Part shown: in pieces, positions 1 through 11,538 of the stretch
How the letters are laid out: every line of letters starts with the position of its first letter
Position numbering within the stretch: the first letter of the stretch is position 1
Assembly (NCBI RefSeq): GCF_030272615.1
Contig: NC_081407.1
Span: forward strand, 318,400,456-318,464,455
Direction of reading: 5' to 3'
DNA length: 64,000 nucleotides
Source of the DNA: Cryptomeria japonica
Lineage: Eukaryota > Streptophyta > Pinopsida > Cupressales > Cupressaceae
Translations under genes and position numbers: made by a program
The notes under the pieces: generated by a model
What the model was told of the DNA's origin: nothing
The model's database searches: none
What the model saw: the letters and a program-made list of their open reading frames with translations, nothing else

Positions 1-1555
1 AATCACTCACTACAATAAAATGAAGATCAAGTATGGAGACAACTTGCTTGAGCATCGACTGGATACTCATCAATGAAAAATTAATATAATCTAAGTCTCA
101 CTAGAGCCATGCACAAATTTGTACAATTTAAGACTCAATTGGAGCCATGTGCCAAGGCTCACAAGATATTTCCTAATCTATGGAGTACAAGAGGATTACA
201 TCAAATATGTCATCAATGGCAAAGTACAAAGAGGTGTGGCACTTATATTAGTGAATTAAAACATAGCTCGTGCAAGAGAATACATCATGACAAAGTGTAA
301 ATCTAGAAACATGAAGATGATGCCACCAAAAAGATGCCTTGTAGAAGACTGCAGATGAAGATGCCTCTGATTGGTATGTCGCAAAGAAAAATGTAGGAGC
401 AAACTGACCCTCGCCCCTTCCTCCCCCCTCTCACCCCCTCTTGGTTGCTGGTTGGAGAACACATGTAGGTATGTAGGTGGACAAAAAAAACGTTCCCAAT
501 TTTTCTTATTTAATAACAAAATCTGTTTTTAAAAGACTTTTAAAAATCTTAATAAAAACATTTATTAAAAAACCATATTGCAAAAACTTTATTAAAAATA
601 ATAAAGAAAAATTGAAAATTTTGGGGATTTTTTTAAATTAAAAAAAAAAACTTTATTAAAATAACAAAAAAAAAACACCATTTTAAAAATATTTTTTCAT
701 TAAAAAACATTATTAAAAATTTAATAAAGAAAATAATTTTTTAATTTAAATTTTTTATTAAAACCATTTAATGAAATTTGAAAAAAAAATTTATAATTTT
801 TTTTTTTTTTTTTGAGTTTATTAAAATTTAGAATTAAAAAAAATAAAAAATAAAACAAAGTTTTAAAAAAGCATTTTTAAAAAAGGGTTGGGTGGATGTA
901 TTACCTCCTACCACATTCATAGTCATGACAGGTTGTGGCACCTGTTGTCAATCGTCCTATGAACCATAGGTGCTGACACCCTGTGGGCCATAGGTACTAT
1001 CAGCCTGCAGGTATTGTCAGTACTCGTGATATTGCATGTTAATTTAAAAAAAAATGTTTAAAAAAGAAACAAAATCGAAATAAAAAAGCCTTTGCCTTAA
1101 AAAATTTATTTAAGTCAATTTTAATAAAAAAATAAATTGCGTAGAATTTTTTTTTTTAAAAAAAAATTTGTACCTGCACATTAGAGGTTTGTACGACAAC
1201 CAAGGAGGGGGGATTTTTTTCAACTCCAGGTGACAATGGACGAATTTGATGAATGAATAAGCGATCTTGGGGTTTTTGAGCCTTCTAAGTGTGATAGATT
1301 TTGCCAAAAATGCTCTGAAATTGTAGATCTCTCATGGGATAGGTAACCACCCTCCACCTTCAAATGGCTCTAGATTTGGCCTCTAGTGTTGGATTTGGAC
1401 AAAATAAAAGGTGATTTTGACTATCTTGAAACTTCTCAATCTAATGGTGATCTTATATTTGACCCAACAAGCTCCAATAATAATGTGCAATAGAAAGCTC
1501 CAAAATACAAAACCCCAAATTGCATCAAGTTTCTCTCAAATGACTATCCATGGCA
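1..1555. other. AT-rich flank, possibly decayed copia leader
   Basis: No convincing gene is visible. Positions 520-890 and 1040-1170 are dominated by A and T homopolymer runs. The stretch lies on the internal side of the minus-strand copia LTR at 1567-2011. The intact relative at 61254 has a similar leader with long A/T runs after its LTR, so this may be the untranslated leader of the same family read on the minus strand. That is inference; I could not align the two convincingly. Short ORFs here have no recognisable domain. Confidence 0.35.
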
Positions 1556-1566
1556 CTTTGATACCG
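1556..1566 (-). other. Decayed copia primer-binding site
   Basis: On the minus strand, directly after the LTR end, the sequence reads CGGTATCAAAG. It differs by two transitions from TGGTATCAGAG, the initiator-methionine-tRNA primer site used by most plant copia elements and seen intact at 61704. Its place next to an LTR terminus supports the call. Confidence 0.6.
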
Positions 1567-2011
1567 TGTGAGAAATTTTCTATAGAAACCCAAGATCTAA
1601 AGGCCAATAAATAGCATAAAAGAAAGAGAGAACAAAATAGACAAGAACAAACTGTATTCTCATCAAGATGCAAAATGCCCAATTGGATTATTCAACTAGA
1701 TTACATACAATGTAAATGAGCCTTCTTATAAAGGCAAGGCTATAGGGAAATGAAAGAACACAATCATGACATGTGGCTCAATGAGATGCAAAGGTAGGTA
1801 GAAGAAATAATAGATAATTCCACTAAAGGTGGATCACCCACCGAAGGTGGGATGTGATAAAAAGATAACACCACAAAAGGTGAAATTTCTCCTACAACCA
1901 TCTTCCCTAGATGTGCAATTCCCTAAGTATCTCACGTGCAAACTAAAATGAATGCATTATCCTAAGTCAACTTAAGTATAGTGTAATTATGAGACATAAT
2001 TTACACCAACA
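1567..2011 (-). repeat. Ty1/copia LTR, minus strand
   Basis: The minus strand begins TGTTGGTGTAAAT at 2011 and ends in CA at 1567, giving 445 bp. The same start, length (450 bp) and many internal blocks occur in the LTR at 61254-61703. Shared blocks include the line about taking a step from AAGTT to AGGATAATGCAT, TGTAGGAGAAATT, CACCTTTTGTGG and GAGCCACATGTCATGATTGTGT. A TATA-like motif lies at 1725-1732 on the minus strand. A decayed primer site follows on the internal side. No partner LTR is in the window, so this is the 5' LTR of an element whose body runs left, or a solo LTR with a little internal sequence. Confidence 0.8.
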
Positions 2012-2322
2012 ATTGACATAACTTATAACACTTATATGATTTTTGGAATTGACTTAATACTTGCAATATTTCAAAATAGAATAATGCAGTAACATATATC
2101 TTATAACGTTTATCAGGCTCCTTATAAACCCATTCTTATATTTGGGTTTCCATTTTGATACTACCATGTGGCTAAATAATAATCTTCTATACTTCATTAA
2201 AGAGGTAACTGTTATTCTACTAAGATACAGATAAGAAATAGGCCCGTTTATGGGCCTTCTTGGGTTCATCCTGCCAATTCTAGTTTGAAGGAGCTTTGGG
2301 AATGTCTTGAGTAGGGTGGAAA

Positions 2323-2796
2323 AAACTAAATTTTGATGGAGCATCAAAAGGGAACCTTGGTCCATTTGGAGTAGGGTTAGTAGCGATATATTCTTAGGGG
2401 AATTTATTGGCAATTGGAGCAAAGCGACTTGTGGATGGAGATAATAACAAAGCAAAGGTTTAGGTCGCTTGGGAGGCCATTTAGATGGCAAAAAAACTAA
2501 ATGTTTCTTGCTTGCATTTGGAATGTAGCTCTCTATTGGTGATCAATTCCCTTGTGAAAGGTGAAGCAACAACTTGGAGCTTGAACAAATTTGTAAAACT
2601 AATTATTTCCACTCTCCCCTCATTTGAAGATTTTAAAATTTCCCATGTGAAGAGGATTGGGAACCAAGTGGTGAACACGTTATCAAAGATTGTTGTTTCA
2701 TCATTGTCACTTAAAGATCCAAATATTTTTGAGGATTTTTGGGTGATATTTTATAGAGATTTGGCATGTTTGGAGGCAAAGATCGTACCATCATGA
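2323..2796 (+). pseudogene. RNase H (RVT_3-like) fragment with three TAG stops
   Basis: A single plus-strand frame of about 157 codons opens with KLNFDGASKGN, the DG-containing first strand of the plant RNase H domain found in non-LTR retrotransposons and stand-alone RNase H-like genes. It continues through an AIGAKRL block, LHLECSSLLVINSLV (second acidic strand, where LEGDS is usual, so the catalytic Asp is probably lost) and FKISHVKRIGNQVVNTLSK (where VADALSK is usual). The frame is interrupted by three stops near 2395, 2461 and 2482, all TAG, so it cannot make protein. It is probably the 3' end of a LINE-type element; a host RNase H-like pseudogene is the alternative. No reverse transcriptase is seen upstream. 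Confidence 0.7.
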
Positions 2797-3790
2797 AATG
2801 GCACGAGAGAGGTGGTGTCCGATTTTTTTAAATCCCCCATTGCTAATGCCATTTTCACTTTGAGGTTGATGTTTGGGAGAAGTTGCGATTGACAGGTGCC
2901 ATGAAGGAAAAAATATCACTTGTCATTATGAAGAAACAACTATTCTTTTTTTGGCAAAGTCATTGAGAGGAGGTTGCACAATTTATTTAAAATGGATGAT
3001 CCTGTGTTTATGCAAATTGTGGAGTGGATTCTGGGAGCAAATTTTTTTAAGGCGACCCATCGCTATTGCTCTAACATCGACATCAGTTTGATGTTCATGA
3101 AGTGGGGACTAGAATTGGATTCAAAGGAGGAGGTCTTCAGATCAATGTGGGAATGTGGTGGGCTAGAATGGTGTGGTCAGATATCGGTTATTATGGGGAT
3201 GGAAGATCTTGGTGTTTGTTTGAGGGTGAGCCATGGTGAATGGAGGCAATTTACGTATGTCAAATTTTTGTGTGTATTCATTTCATGCATGGAGTGTGTT
3301 TGGGGATAAATATGAATGCCAAGTGGAAGCCAAGATGGGCTAGACATCCTTGAAGAAGTAGTTGAATGTGAGGGACTTGAAGTTAAAAATTGCATCAGTG
3401 GAGAGAGACTATTTGTGTGTAAAAGACCCAAATTTGGGTCGGCATCTCTAGTGTAGAAGGGCCTGGTTGTGAAGCTAGAGAATGATTGAGCGACGAGGAG
3501 TGCCATGTGTTACAGGTTTACAGATGTGTCTTTGGTTTTTAGGGTTTGTTTAAGGTCCCTTATATGCAGGGGCTTTTGTTTCAAGTTGATATGTATTGGA
3601 GGGGTATAAATTGTAATTTGGGTGGGTGTATGCACCCAATTTTGATTACAAGGTGCCTGTGTCTTGACAGGATAATGGCGGATAGTAGTTTGTAAGGCTT
3701 TTTATGGGTTGCTATTGATATTTTAGTCACTAAATATGTATGTAAAATCTTTTCTATACTTAATACAAATATACCTTCATCATCGATCAT
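2797..3790 (+). other. Probable 3' tail of the RNase H-bearing element
   Basis: No recognisable domain. Two overlapping plus-strand ORFs (2873-3091 and 2974-3309) match nothing I know. The stretch ends in a dinucleotide run, a common neighbour of LINE 3' ends, and 3612-3652 contains an imperfect inverted repeat (TTGTAATTTGGG with a partial complement ending in GATTACAA). I read it as the untranslated or poorly conserved 3' region of the element carrying the RNase H fragment. That is inference from position only. Confidence 0.3.
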
Positions 3791-4480
<690 letters not shown>

Positions 4481-5430
4481 CAAGAAGCCTGTTTCATTCT
4501 ACCGAGGTCTTATTTTTAGGCTCTACTAGTTTCACCTTGCCTTGTGCCCTCCCAAGCCCATAGTGGTCATGGATGTTCCTATGCACTTCGACTCCCTACC
4601 ACTGATGACTATAATGGACTCTCCCGATAGCCACAAAAGCAAGAAGAAGTGTCTTAGAATCCCTAATGTTGGTAAATCCATTTCTAAAACCCCCTTCTCT
4701 ACTTTGACAAATTCAAGCTTGGCTACCCCTAAGGAGACTAAAACTACTCCTACCACTTCTGGCCTTGTTGTTAATGGTTTTTGTCACCTAAAAAACCTTG
4801 CCACCCCTTTGAGCTCACTAAAAAGGGAAAAAACTACACCCGAAAAAAAAGGCTAAGCTCTAGGCTCAACCCTACAATGAGGAAATTGATAGTGAGAGGC
4901 ATGATAAAGGAGTGGGAAACACTAACCTGGACGAGTCCAATAGGTTGGAGGGTAAGTCAAGGAAAAAAAGGAAGGAGGCCACAAACACGGTGATGATGAT
5001 CCCGAGGAGGTAGAAGAGATTAGAGATGAGGAGGATATGAACTCATCTTAAAAGACTTCTAGTGCCCAGTCAGAGAGTACCCTGAAGCCACTGGACCTTA
5101 CTGAAGTTGCCCACCTGTTAGAGGATGAGATCCCCATTAAGAAAAGTTGTCCAACTAATTAATATTATACTTGTGCAAAATAAAATGTTATTGTTACAGA
5201 CCTGGAGACTCTAAAAGTGAAGGTAAACATGGAGAAAAAACATTGTGCACACTTCCAAGTTTAGTTTGAAAGTGGTGGATAGTTTGACCACCACTTTATG
5301 TCTGCTACAGAAGAAGGTCCTTGGAAAAGATACTAAAAATGAAGGTAACTATAAGGAATTATTCAAATTTTTTATTGAAGATTGGAGCAAAATGTTTTCC
5401 TAACCACCTCGTGATTGCTTTTTTGTAGTT
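4481..5430 (+). pseudogene. Decayed coding-like stretch of unknown family
   Basis: Plus-strand frames with protein-like composition continue one another across frameshifts. The first is rich in Pro, Ser, Thr and Lys (4542-4856), then comes a basic segment (4781-4993), then a hydrophilic possibly coiled segment at about 5195-5400 with blocks ETLKVKVNMEKKH and SLKVVDSLTTTLCLLQKK. I recognise no family. The low-complexity basic start would suit a LINE ORF1 or a gag-like protein, but no zinc knuckle or other domain is present. Confidence 0.3.
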
Positions 5431-5860
5431 ATTTTTTAAATTATTTTAACTATGATTTTGCTAAAAACTCATTTATCTATAAGGTTTATATATGTTTTTG
5501 ATACTTTAGGTTTGAACTAGTCGATGTTGTTAATGGATTGTTAATGCTAGCTTGAGTCTGTTTATAAAAAAAGGACAACACCCTTATTTTGCTGCTTTAA
5601 TCATCAAATTTTTTTATTTCTCTAACCTTTTATATACTAAATTTGTACTCTTGTAAAATAAATATTTATAACTTTTGACTTAAGTTAACTCTAAGTTATC
5701 TTTCTAAACTTTATTATTTTTCCTGTATCATTCTTGTCGCTAAAGAAGTGTCATGCTAAATAGAATACAAGGCTTTGAGGATAAAAGGCTATATACAATA
5801 CCTGCCGACAAGATAACATAGACACCTTATGCATGAACTAACGACTGTTGAACACACACC
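5431..5860. other. Unassigned AT-rich spacer
   Basis: Nothing supportable as a gene or structured repeat is visible. Confidence 0.4.
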
Positions 5861-6227
5861 AAATGTTGAGAGGGGAGTGAATCAACATAAATTAAATTTT
5901 GGAACTCAATAACACAATCAATAATCTACTTGACCACACCATGAAGAATTAAACAACATAAGTAATCAAACAGAACACCAAAGATTTATATGTAGAAAAC
6001 CTGAATAGGGAAAAACCACGTTGAATGTTAACTCACAAAATGATCCACTATATAGAAATGATTACAAAAGATAGTGCACACTGATCGAGACTTGCTCGCC
6101 AAGGCTATCTGCTCATAAGGCAAGATACAAAAGAGGACTTGTAGACTTGAAGCTAACTGCACTTAGGGCAAGATACAAAATTAAAATTTTTAGAATAAGA
6201 ACTATATAGATAGAAGCAGATCTCCAC
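5861..6227. repeat. Possible LTR fragment
   Basis: The text around 5965-6025 (a block like TATGTAGAAAACC followed by AGGGAAAAACCACG) and the start TTGAACACACACC resemble plant LTR termini and U5 sequences as I remember them. No partner copy, primer site or target duplication is found in this window, so the assignment is weak. Confidence 0.25.
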
Positions 6228-6249
6228 ATGCTGATTACAGTCACTATTA

Positions 6250-6735
6250 AAGCTCAAACTCTAGTCTTACTAAAAATATCTAGACATTTTTGTTCACTAT
6301 CTTGTAGTTTCCCTCGTGAATTTTCAATTATAGTGCAGAGTTCTTCACGAAGGACACCACCACATCATGTAGAGTCTATGCAATTCAATTTTTTATTTGA
6401 TCCCATGGAGGCCAATACTCCTTTGTCTGAGGAAGTGCTTCCTGAATAGTCATGGGGGGGGGAGAGGTAATGCTTGAAATCACCCTTCTATTGGGAGATT
6501 GTGTACATAACCTCTTGGTATTCTGGAAGCTGAAAAGTACTTCGAGTCCACCAACTCTGGTTCCACACTATAGAAATTTTTGGATATTGTCTTCCAAATA
6601 TCCTTCACTGCAAAAGCATCATTCTCATAATAGAAAAAAGGTGGCCCTTGTATGAACACATTAATTTCCTCCAAGTGTGGCCCAATAGGTTTCCCAGGAA
6701 CTCCAAAACTAGTTAGTCCCTCCAGACATAAATTA
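6250..6735 (-). pseudogene. DRM-type DNA methyltransferase fragment (decayed)
   Basis: On the minus strand, from about 6735 down, the blocks SFGVPGKP, GPPFFYYEN, IEPELVDSKYF-like (VEPELVDSKYFSAS), RGYVHNLPIE, LPLPP, then in a shifted frame TIQEALPQTKEYWPPWD, then LNCI match in order the region between the N-terminal part and the rearranged catalytic core of plant DRM (DOMAINS REARRANGED METHYLTRANSFERASE) proteins, as I recall the family. DRM enzymes perform RNA-directed de novo cytosine methylation in the nucleus. This copy cannot work: there is an in-frame TGA where the family has Arg (a CGA to TGA change fits), a frameshift at a poly-C tract near 6452-6460, a further TGA downstream, and no SAM-binding motifs before similarity fades. 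It could be a processed or captured fragment, or one decayed exon group. Confidence 0.75.
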
Positions 6736-7843
6736 GAGACGTCACATCACACACTCCAGACATTGTTTGTTTGTATTGCATACTCTATGTATTTATCACC
6801 CTTTAACACTTTCCACTGCTTTTCTCCAATTGCTCTCTTCTAGGTAGTTGATGAGCTTGTTTCCATGTCATTCAAGATAATGCTTGCTCACTTTCTTTTA
6901 CAAAATTTACTTGCACATGATTCTTCAACTTGTATCATCTGCTTCCGTATGGATATAAATTATAATTCACGCTCAGATGATAATTAAATAAAATAAGCAT
7001 TTGTAAAGAAATATTTAGTCATTGGATGTTACATATTATCTGACAGAATGATCCTAGATCCAATTCTTGGAGAAAGGAAACATCATTGATAATATTTTTT
7101 TCAAATAACACTGAATCAAATAAATTAAAAATGTTTCTTGTAATTTTTAAAACTAGGACTCATGCAATGCTTTCATGCACTGACGGTCAAGCTGTCTGAC
7201 CCACAACATTATACATAATAGAAAAAATTACCATAATAGGCTATTGTAAAGTATCTATACAAAAATATGAAAGAACATTAAATTACCATTACAAACCCAT
7301 AGACCATAAAATAGTGAAAATAGATATAAATTAATTTGTAAATATCTCCCTACAAACACCACAACTATAACCAAAAAAATCATAAATAGCAAGGGATAAA
7401 TAAAAACTCAATAATTTCAAAATTTTGAATTCACTATACCACATTACAATCCACTAGGTATTCAAACTCTATGCCCATCGTTTGAACACATTTTAAGCTA
7501 TCCCGATGCCTGATGAGACTAGTGGGATAACTCGCATCGATTAGAAACAAGAGAGGTCATCGAATTATGTTATCTCAATGAGTATGAAAAAATCAATGAC
7601 AACACAAAATCATATTTAAAACATCTTCCCCTTTGTCATTGATGGACACACTCATGAAACCACTAAAACACCAATATATCTCCCCCCCTTTGAAATCAAA
7701 GATAAGGAAGTCTCTTCATCATTGTACAAACTCCATCAATCTCTACAAAATTTCTTCCCCTATCTTCATCATCTCTCCCTTAGAGTATGAACAAAACTGA
7801 GAACCAAAATTGTGCTCCAAAAATCTTCTACTCATCTACATAT
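6736..7843. other. Old flank; left half of the element 1 target sequence
   Basis: No intact gene. Before element 1 inserted, 7843 was continuous with 40416. On the minus strand the right-hand part (40500-41143) reads like a decayed coiled-coil protein, and its frame may run across the insertion point into this stretch, but stops prevent a firm call. The CT-rich block 7680-7790 is of the kind seen near copia internal ends. Confidence 0.35.
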
Positions 7844-7848
7844 GTTTG
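7844..7848. other. Target-site duplication of element 1, left copy
   Basis: GTTTG directly precedes the LTR start. The identical five bases follow the other LTR at 40411-40415. A 5-bp duplication is the normal product of gypsy integrase. Confidence 0.93.
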
Positions 7849-9287
7849 TGTAGACGTATAAAAATGACCATATTCCTAAATGAATATTTTATGTTCATTT
7901 CTCTATTTAATTAAATCCAATTTAATTGAATTACCCACATTCCTCTATTTAAATTAAGTGAATTACTCAATTTATTTAATTAACCCCTTTTAGGTCATTT
8001 AATGGAATAAATCATTTTATTCAATTAAATCCCTTCTATCCACTTTTAATTAAATTCAAATTTAATTAAATAGTTATCCTAAATTGAATAAATCTAATTT
8101 ATTCAATTTCCCAAATTGCAAGCAAATTGAATTAAATTAACTTTATTTCAATTAAATCCTATTATCTCTCCGTCCACTTGCAAAATCCTACATCTCCCAC
8201 TTGCCTCCTAAACCCTATTCCTAACCCCCTTCTAGACTATTCTAATCACTTCTAAATTAGCCTTAGCCATCTCCTAAATATTGTCACATCCCTAAGCAAG
8301 GGGAAGTCACTTCTCAAACCCTCAAAGTCTTCAATAACCATTAAAGGCTCCAAGTTTCCAACAACTTTCTCTTACAAACCATTAATGGTTAACTCAACCC
8401 CCTTGCATGATTAGAGACTTTCTCTAAACTCAACCTCCATGTAACCCAAGGGTCTCATCAAGCCTTTAATGCTTTGACCATGGTTATTCCTTAATCCCTT
8501 GCACAAGAGTTTATCCCTTGGGTAAAAGCTTTATCTATTGGATAAACCCTAATCTAACCTTAACCCTTACCTCTTAAGGTAACCATGAGGTCTTCTCAAG
8601 GATTTAATGCTTCCTACCTCTATTCTCAACCCAACCCTATGTTGACAATTGTCACCATTTCATTGGTGAAAATTGCAAACATGGATTCCCAACTTTCAAA
8701 CTCCACCCTTGATTAAATCTTTCAATCCTAGCCATCCATTGCCCTATTTTTGCTATAAATAGAGCTCTCCATTCCTCCATTTAAAGGCCAAGTCTTTAGC
8801 ATCATACCTATGCTCAAATACATTCAAGCTTTCATATATCATTTATGCTCATCATTTAGCCTCTCTTTTAGATAGGAATTAATCTAAATATGCATGTTTA
8901 GAGTATTTTCCTTATCATTTAGCTCAATTACAGACTAATATATCATGCTAGGATAGTCTTGCTACTAATCTTGTCATCTTATAATCTAGTTTATTGCATT
9001 TTTAAGATCATGCATAGCTTCGGATGCATTTTATTGAAAAATCAATTAAAACATCCCTCGTTCTTGCATTTGTCATCCCTAAACCATTTTGCTCAGTGAT
9101 GTGAGAGTAAAAACATTGGTTTGAGGGACCTTGTGAGATAGAGAACCATGGAACCATCCTTGGGAAGTTGAGTCATCCTTCATGACTCCATAACTTGCAC
9201 CAAGAAGTCCTGTGGGTGTGTGAGCAAGGCTCCTTAGGCTTCATTTTTCACATTTTAAGCTTTATTGAACCGCTTTTCTTGCATACA
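7849..9287 (+). repeat. Element 1 5' LTR
   Basis: It starts TGTAGACG and ends CATACA, followed two to four bases later by the primer site. U3 is about 0.9 kb of AT-rich sequence and a TATA box lies at 8754. It pairs with 38974-40410 and is also recognisably related to the LTR of element 4 (45975-47451, minus), sharing blocks such as CCATCTCCTAAATAT and the TTATCC/GGATAA cluster. Confidence 0.95.
8754..8761 (+). promoter_or_regulatory. LTR TATA box (element 1, 5' LTR)
   Basis: TATAAATA in the context TTTTTGCTATAAATAGAGC, conserved unchanged in the 3' LTR at 39877-39884. Transcription would be expected to begin about 30 bp downstream, defining the start of R near 8785. The start site is inferred, not seen. 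Confidence 0.75.
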
Positions 9288-9291
9288 TTTT

Positions 9292-9318
9292 TGGCGCCCA
9301 CCGTGGGGCCCGACCCCA
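9292..9318 (+). other. Element 1 primer-binding site, complementary to tRNA-Lys
   Basis: TGGCGCCCACCGTGGGGC (9292-9309) begins shortly after the LTR end. It is the complement of the 3' end of plant tRNA-Lys(CUU) as I recall that tRNA. Beyond the usual 18 nt, agreement continues with two mismatches to about 9318 (CGA, then CCCA), so the match reaches the T loop. Confidence 0.8.
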
Positions 9319-9395
9319 TATATCAAATCAGTTTTTGAATTTAACGCCTTTTGTAGGTACGCGGGAAACAAGAATCAACATGTCAGAAACATTCC

Positions 9396-9674
9396 TTAGC
9401 ACATCCGATTAATAGTCTAGCGCATCCCGCTTTCTGTTTAACTCATGGGGTTCATCATCTAGCGCATAACATCTTTACCTTAGTGCATTATTCCCCCTAA
9501 CATTTTCTTGTAGGTCTCGGTGCGGGAGGAAAACATAGTAGCGCATCCAGAAAATAGAGTAGCGCATCCAAAAAATAGAGTAGCGCATCAGAAATATAGA
9601 GCAACGTATTAGGGAAATAGAGTAGTGCATCACAGTCATCCTGTAATGCGTACAGTCTGTTATGTAGCGCATCA
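9396..9674 (+). repeat. Word array A (TAGCGCATC) in element 1 leader
   Basis: The word TAGCGCATC or close variants (TAGCACATC, TAGTGCATC, TAGCGCATA) recurs about ten times at irregular spacing of roughly 20-45 bp. The spacers are unrelated, so it is not a tandem repeat, except for a short run of ATAGAG-TAGCGCATC units at 9535-9600. It starts about 100 bp after the primer site. Elements 2 and 4 have their own arrays at the same place with different words. Confidence 0.85.
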
Positions 9675-11172
9675 CAGATAGAAAACAAAGAGCTAATTTG
9701 TAATAGAAATTAAAATTTAGACTTGTAGAAGTCCACAGAATTCACATTTTTTTCTAACTAATTGACTGGTTTTCTGCAGGTTACTAACATTTGATTGTAG
9801 GTTTTGAATCTATTTAGGCTAGAATTTAAGTAGTTTAAATTTTTACTAACTTTTCTAAGTCAGGCAAAATTCAAATTTCTTTCTTTTCTTGTTTAAATAA
9901 AATGAAACTCACTTTTATTTGGGGCAACTAAAAAGAACCACAATAAAAAAATTTCTTGCTTTTCTAGGAGAAAATTTCTCAATTTGGGCTCTAAAAAGAA
10001 CAATACAAATTTTTATTTTGCAAAGGGCTTAAAAAGAATTTCACCATCCTTTGGTGCATAAAAGGATTCATCTTTAAATTTAGACAAAGTAAAGAATCAC
10101 ACCGAGTCACAAAAGTCAGTTACAGTAAAAAAGGGAAGTTATTCCCCTTTTGTCAATTTTCTTTTGTTGACCAAATCGAAGTTTTGCTTTGTTGACCAGG
10201 TTCTTTTCCTAGATTAGATAATCACTGATTTGAGGAAATAAAATAAACACCAAGTTTTTGTGGAGCAACATCTCCATATAGATCTTAGAAAATCACTAAA
10301 TTGAAATAATAAAAAGAACAACTTGATTGCCTTGTCTCGAAAGTAGAAGGTATATGCTCTCCCCTTAACTAGGTGATCAAAAAGCCAGACTACTCTTACG
10401 CTTTCAGTCATTTCAAGCATTTTACATCCTTTAGCAGGCCTGCCTTCCCGAGGGGTTGAAAAACTCTTAAAGCCATTTATGGCCGATGTGAAGGGAACGA
10501 CCTCAGTGGGAAACGACTTTGACGCCAAGTGTTCCAACCCACTATAATCAAAAGTGGAAAGTGACGAAAGTCCTTTTCAACGATTGTGTGCAACGATTAG
10601 CCTTCCCCCAGTATCCTTGAGATATGTAAAGCCTTTGTTCTAAAGGTTGGGAAGCCTTCTGAGGGAGTTTATCATTGACGACCGAACAAGAAGCTTGATT
10701 ACGAACCTTAGAAATAGAAACCTTGAGCCGAGTCAGTAACCAGACATTTGTAATATCATAGTGCAAGGGTGGGGAAGAATCCGCCCCCAAGATTGCTCAC
10801 CATATATCTCCCAAGATAACTACTCAATTGTGAAGCAATTCACTTTGAGTTAATTTCTGGCAAAAGGCAAAAAAAATGGGCGCTCTCTAGGGGGTGACAC
10901 GGCTGTTTGAGTTGATGGAGTATCGAGACTAGTGGGCTTTGGTATTACTTATGACCCTTGAATAAAGAGTCTTTTTGAAGTGTATTCATTGTAACCAAAC
11001 CTGTTAAAACATTGGGGATTTGAACAAATTCTCACAGAATATACACTTACTATTTAGATTAGGCAAAAATGGTTTTATACTTTGTGCTGTGTTTGCATTT
11101 GTTACTTTAGAAAATCATCCATCAACATTAAGGCAAAACACCAAAATCACAAAAAACAGTCAAAACAGGTAG
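9675..11172 (+). other. Element 1 untranslated leader, middle part
   Basis: No coding capacity is supported. Segments with GGGCTCTAAAAAGAA-like text (9960-10040) recur on the minus strand in the element 4 leader near 45190-45300, showing common descent of the two leaders. Two minus-strand ORFs (10214-10537, 10548-10790) have no recognisable domain. Confidence 0.6.
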
Positions 11173-11538
11173 TTTAGCGCGTAAGAGTAACTTCTTAGCG
11201 CGTCAAAAACAACCTTTAGCATATCAAAGCCTATCTTTAGTGCGTAAAGTGTTCACAGTAGTGCTTTGTCAAAATTTAGAAACAGTAAGAAAAAGTTAGC
11301 GCGTCCAGAAAACAACCTAGCGCGTTGGAACATCAGCTTAGCGCGTAGAAGTTAAACACTAGCGCATAAGGTTTATCAGTTAGCACGTAGCAGGCCCATA
11401 CTAGCACATGACTTTTTGAGCAAAACAAAAAAGCAAATAAGCAGTCTAAAACAGTTAGCGCGTAGCCGGGGGTAGCCTAGCACGTGTGGTCTTTTCCTTA
11501 GTGCATTGAAAATTTTTCCGTCTCTGTTTTAGCGCGTG
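11173..11538 (+). repeat. Word array B (TTAGCGCGT) in element 1 leader
   Basis: TTAGCGCGT and variants (TAGCGCATA, TAGCACGTA, TAGTGCGTA, TAGTGCATT) occur about fifteen times at irregular 15-40 bp spacing. The changes are mostly C to T or G to A inside CpG. The array lies 0.9 kb upstream of the gag start. The first array (9396) uses the CAT version of the word, while here the CGT version dominates. Confidence 0.85.

Noticed and set aside
256-519. Minus-strand 87-codon ORF near the window start
   Set aside because: Low-complexity composition and no recognisable motif.
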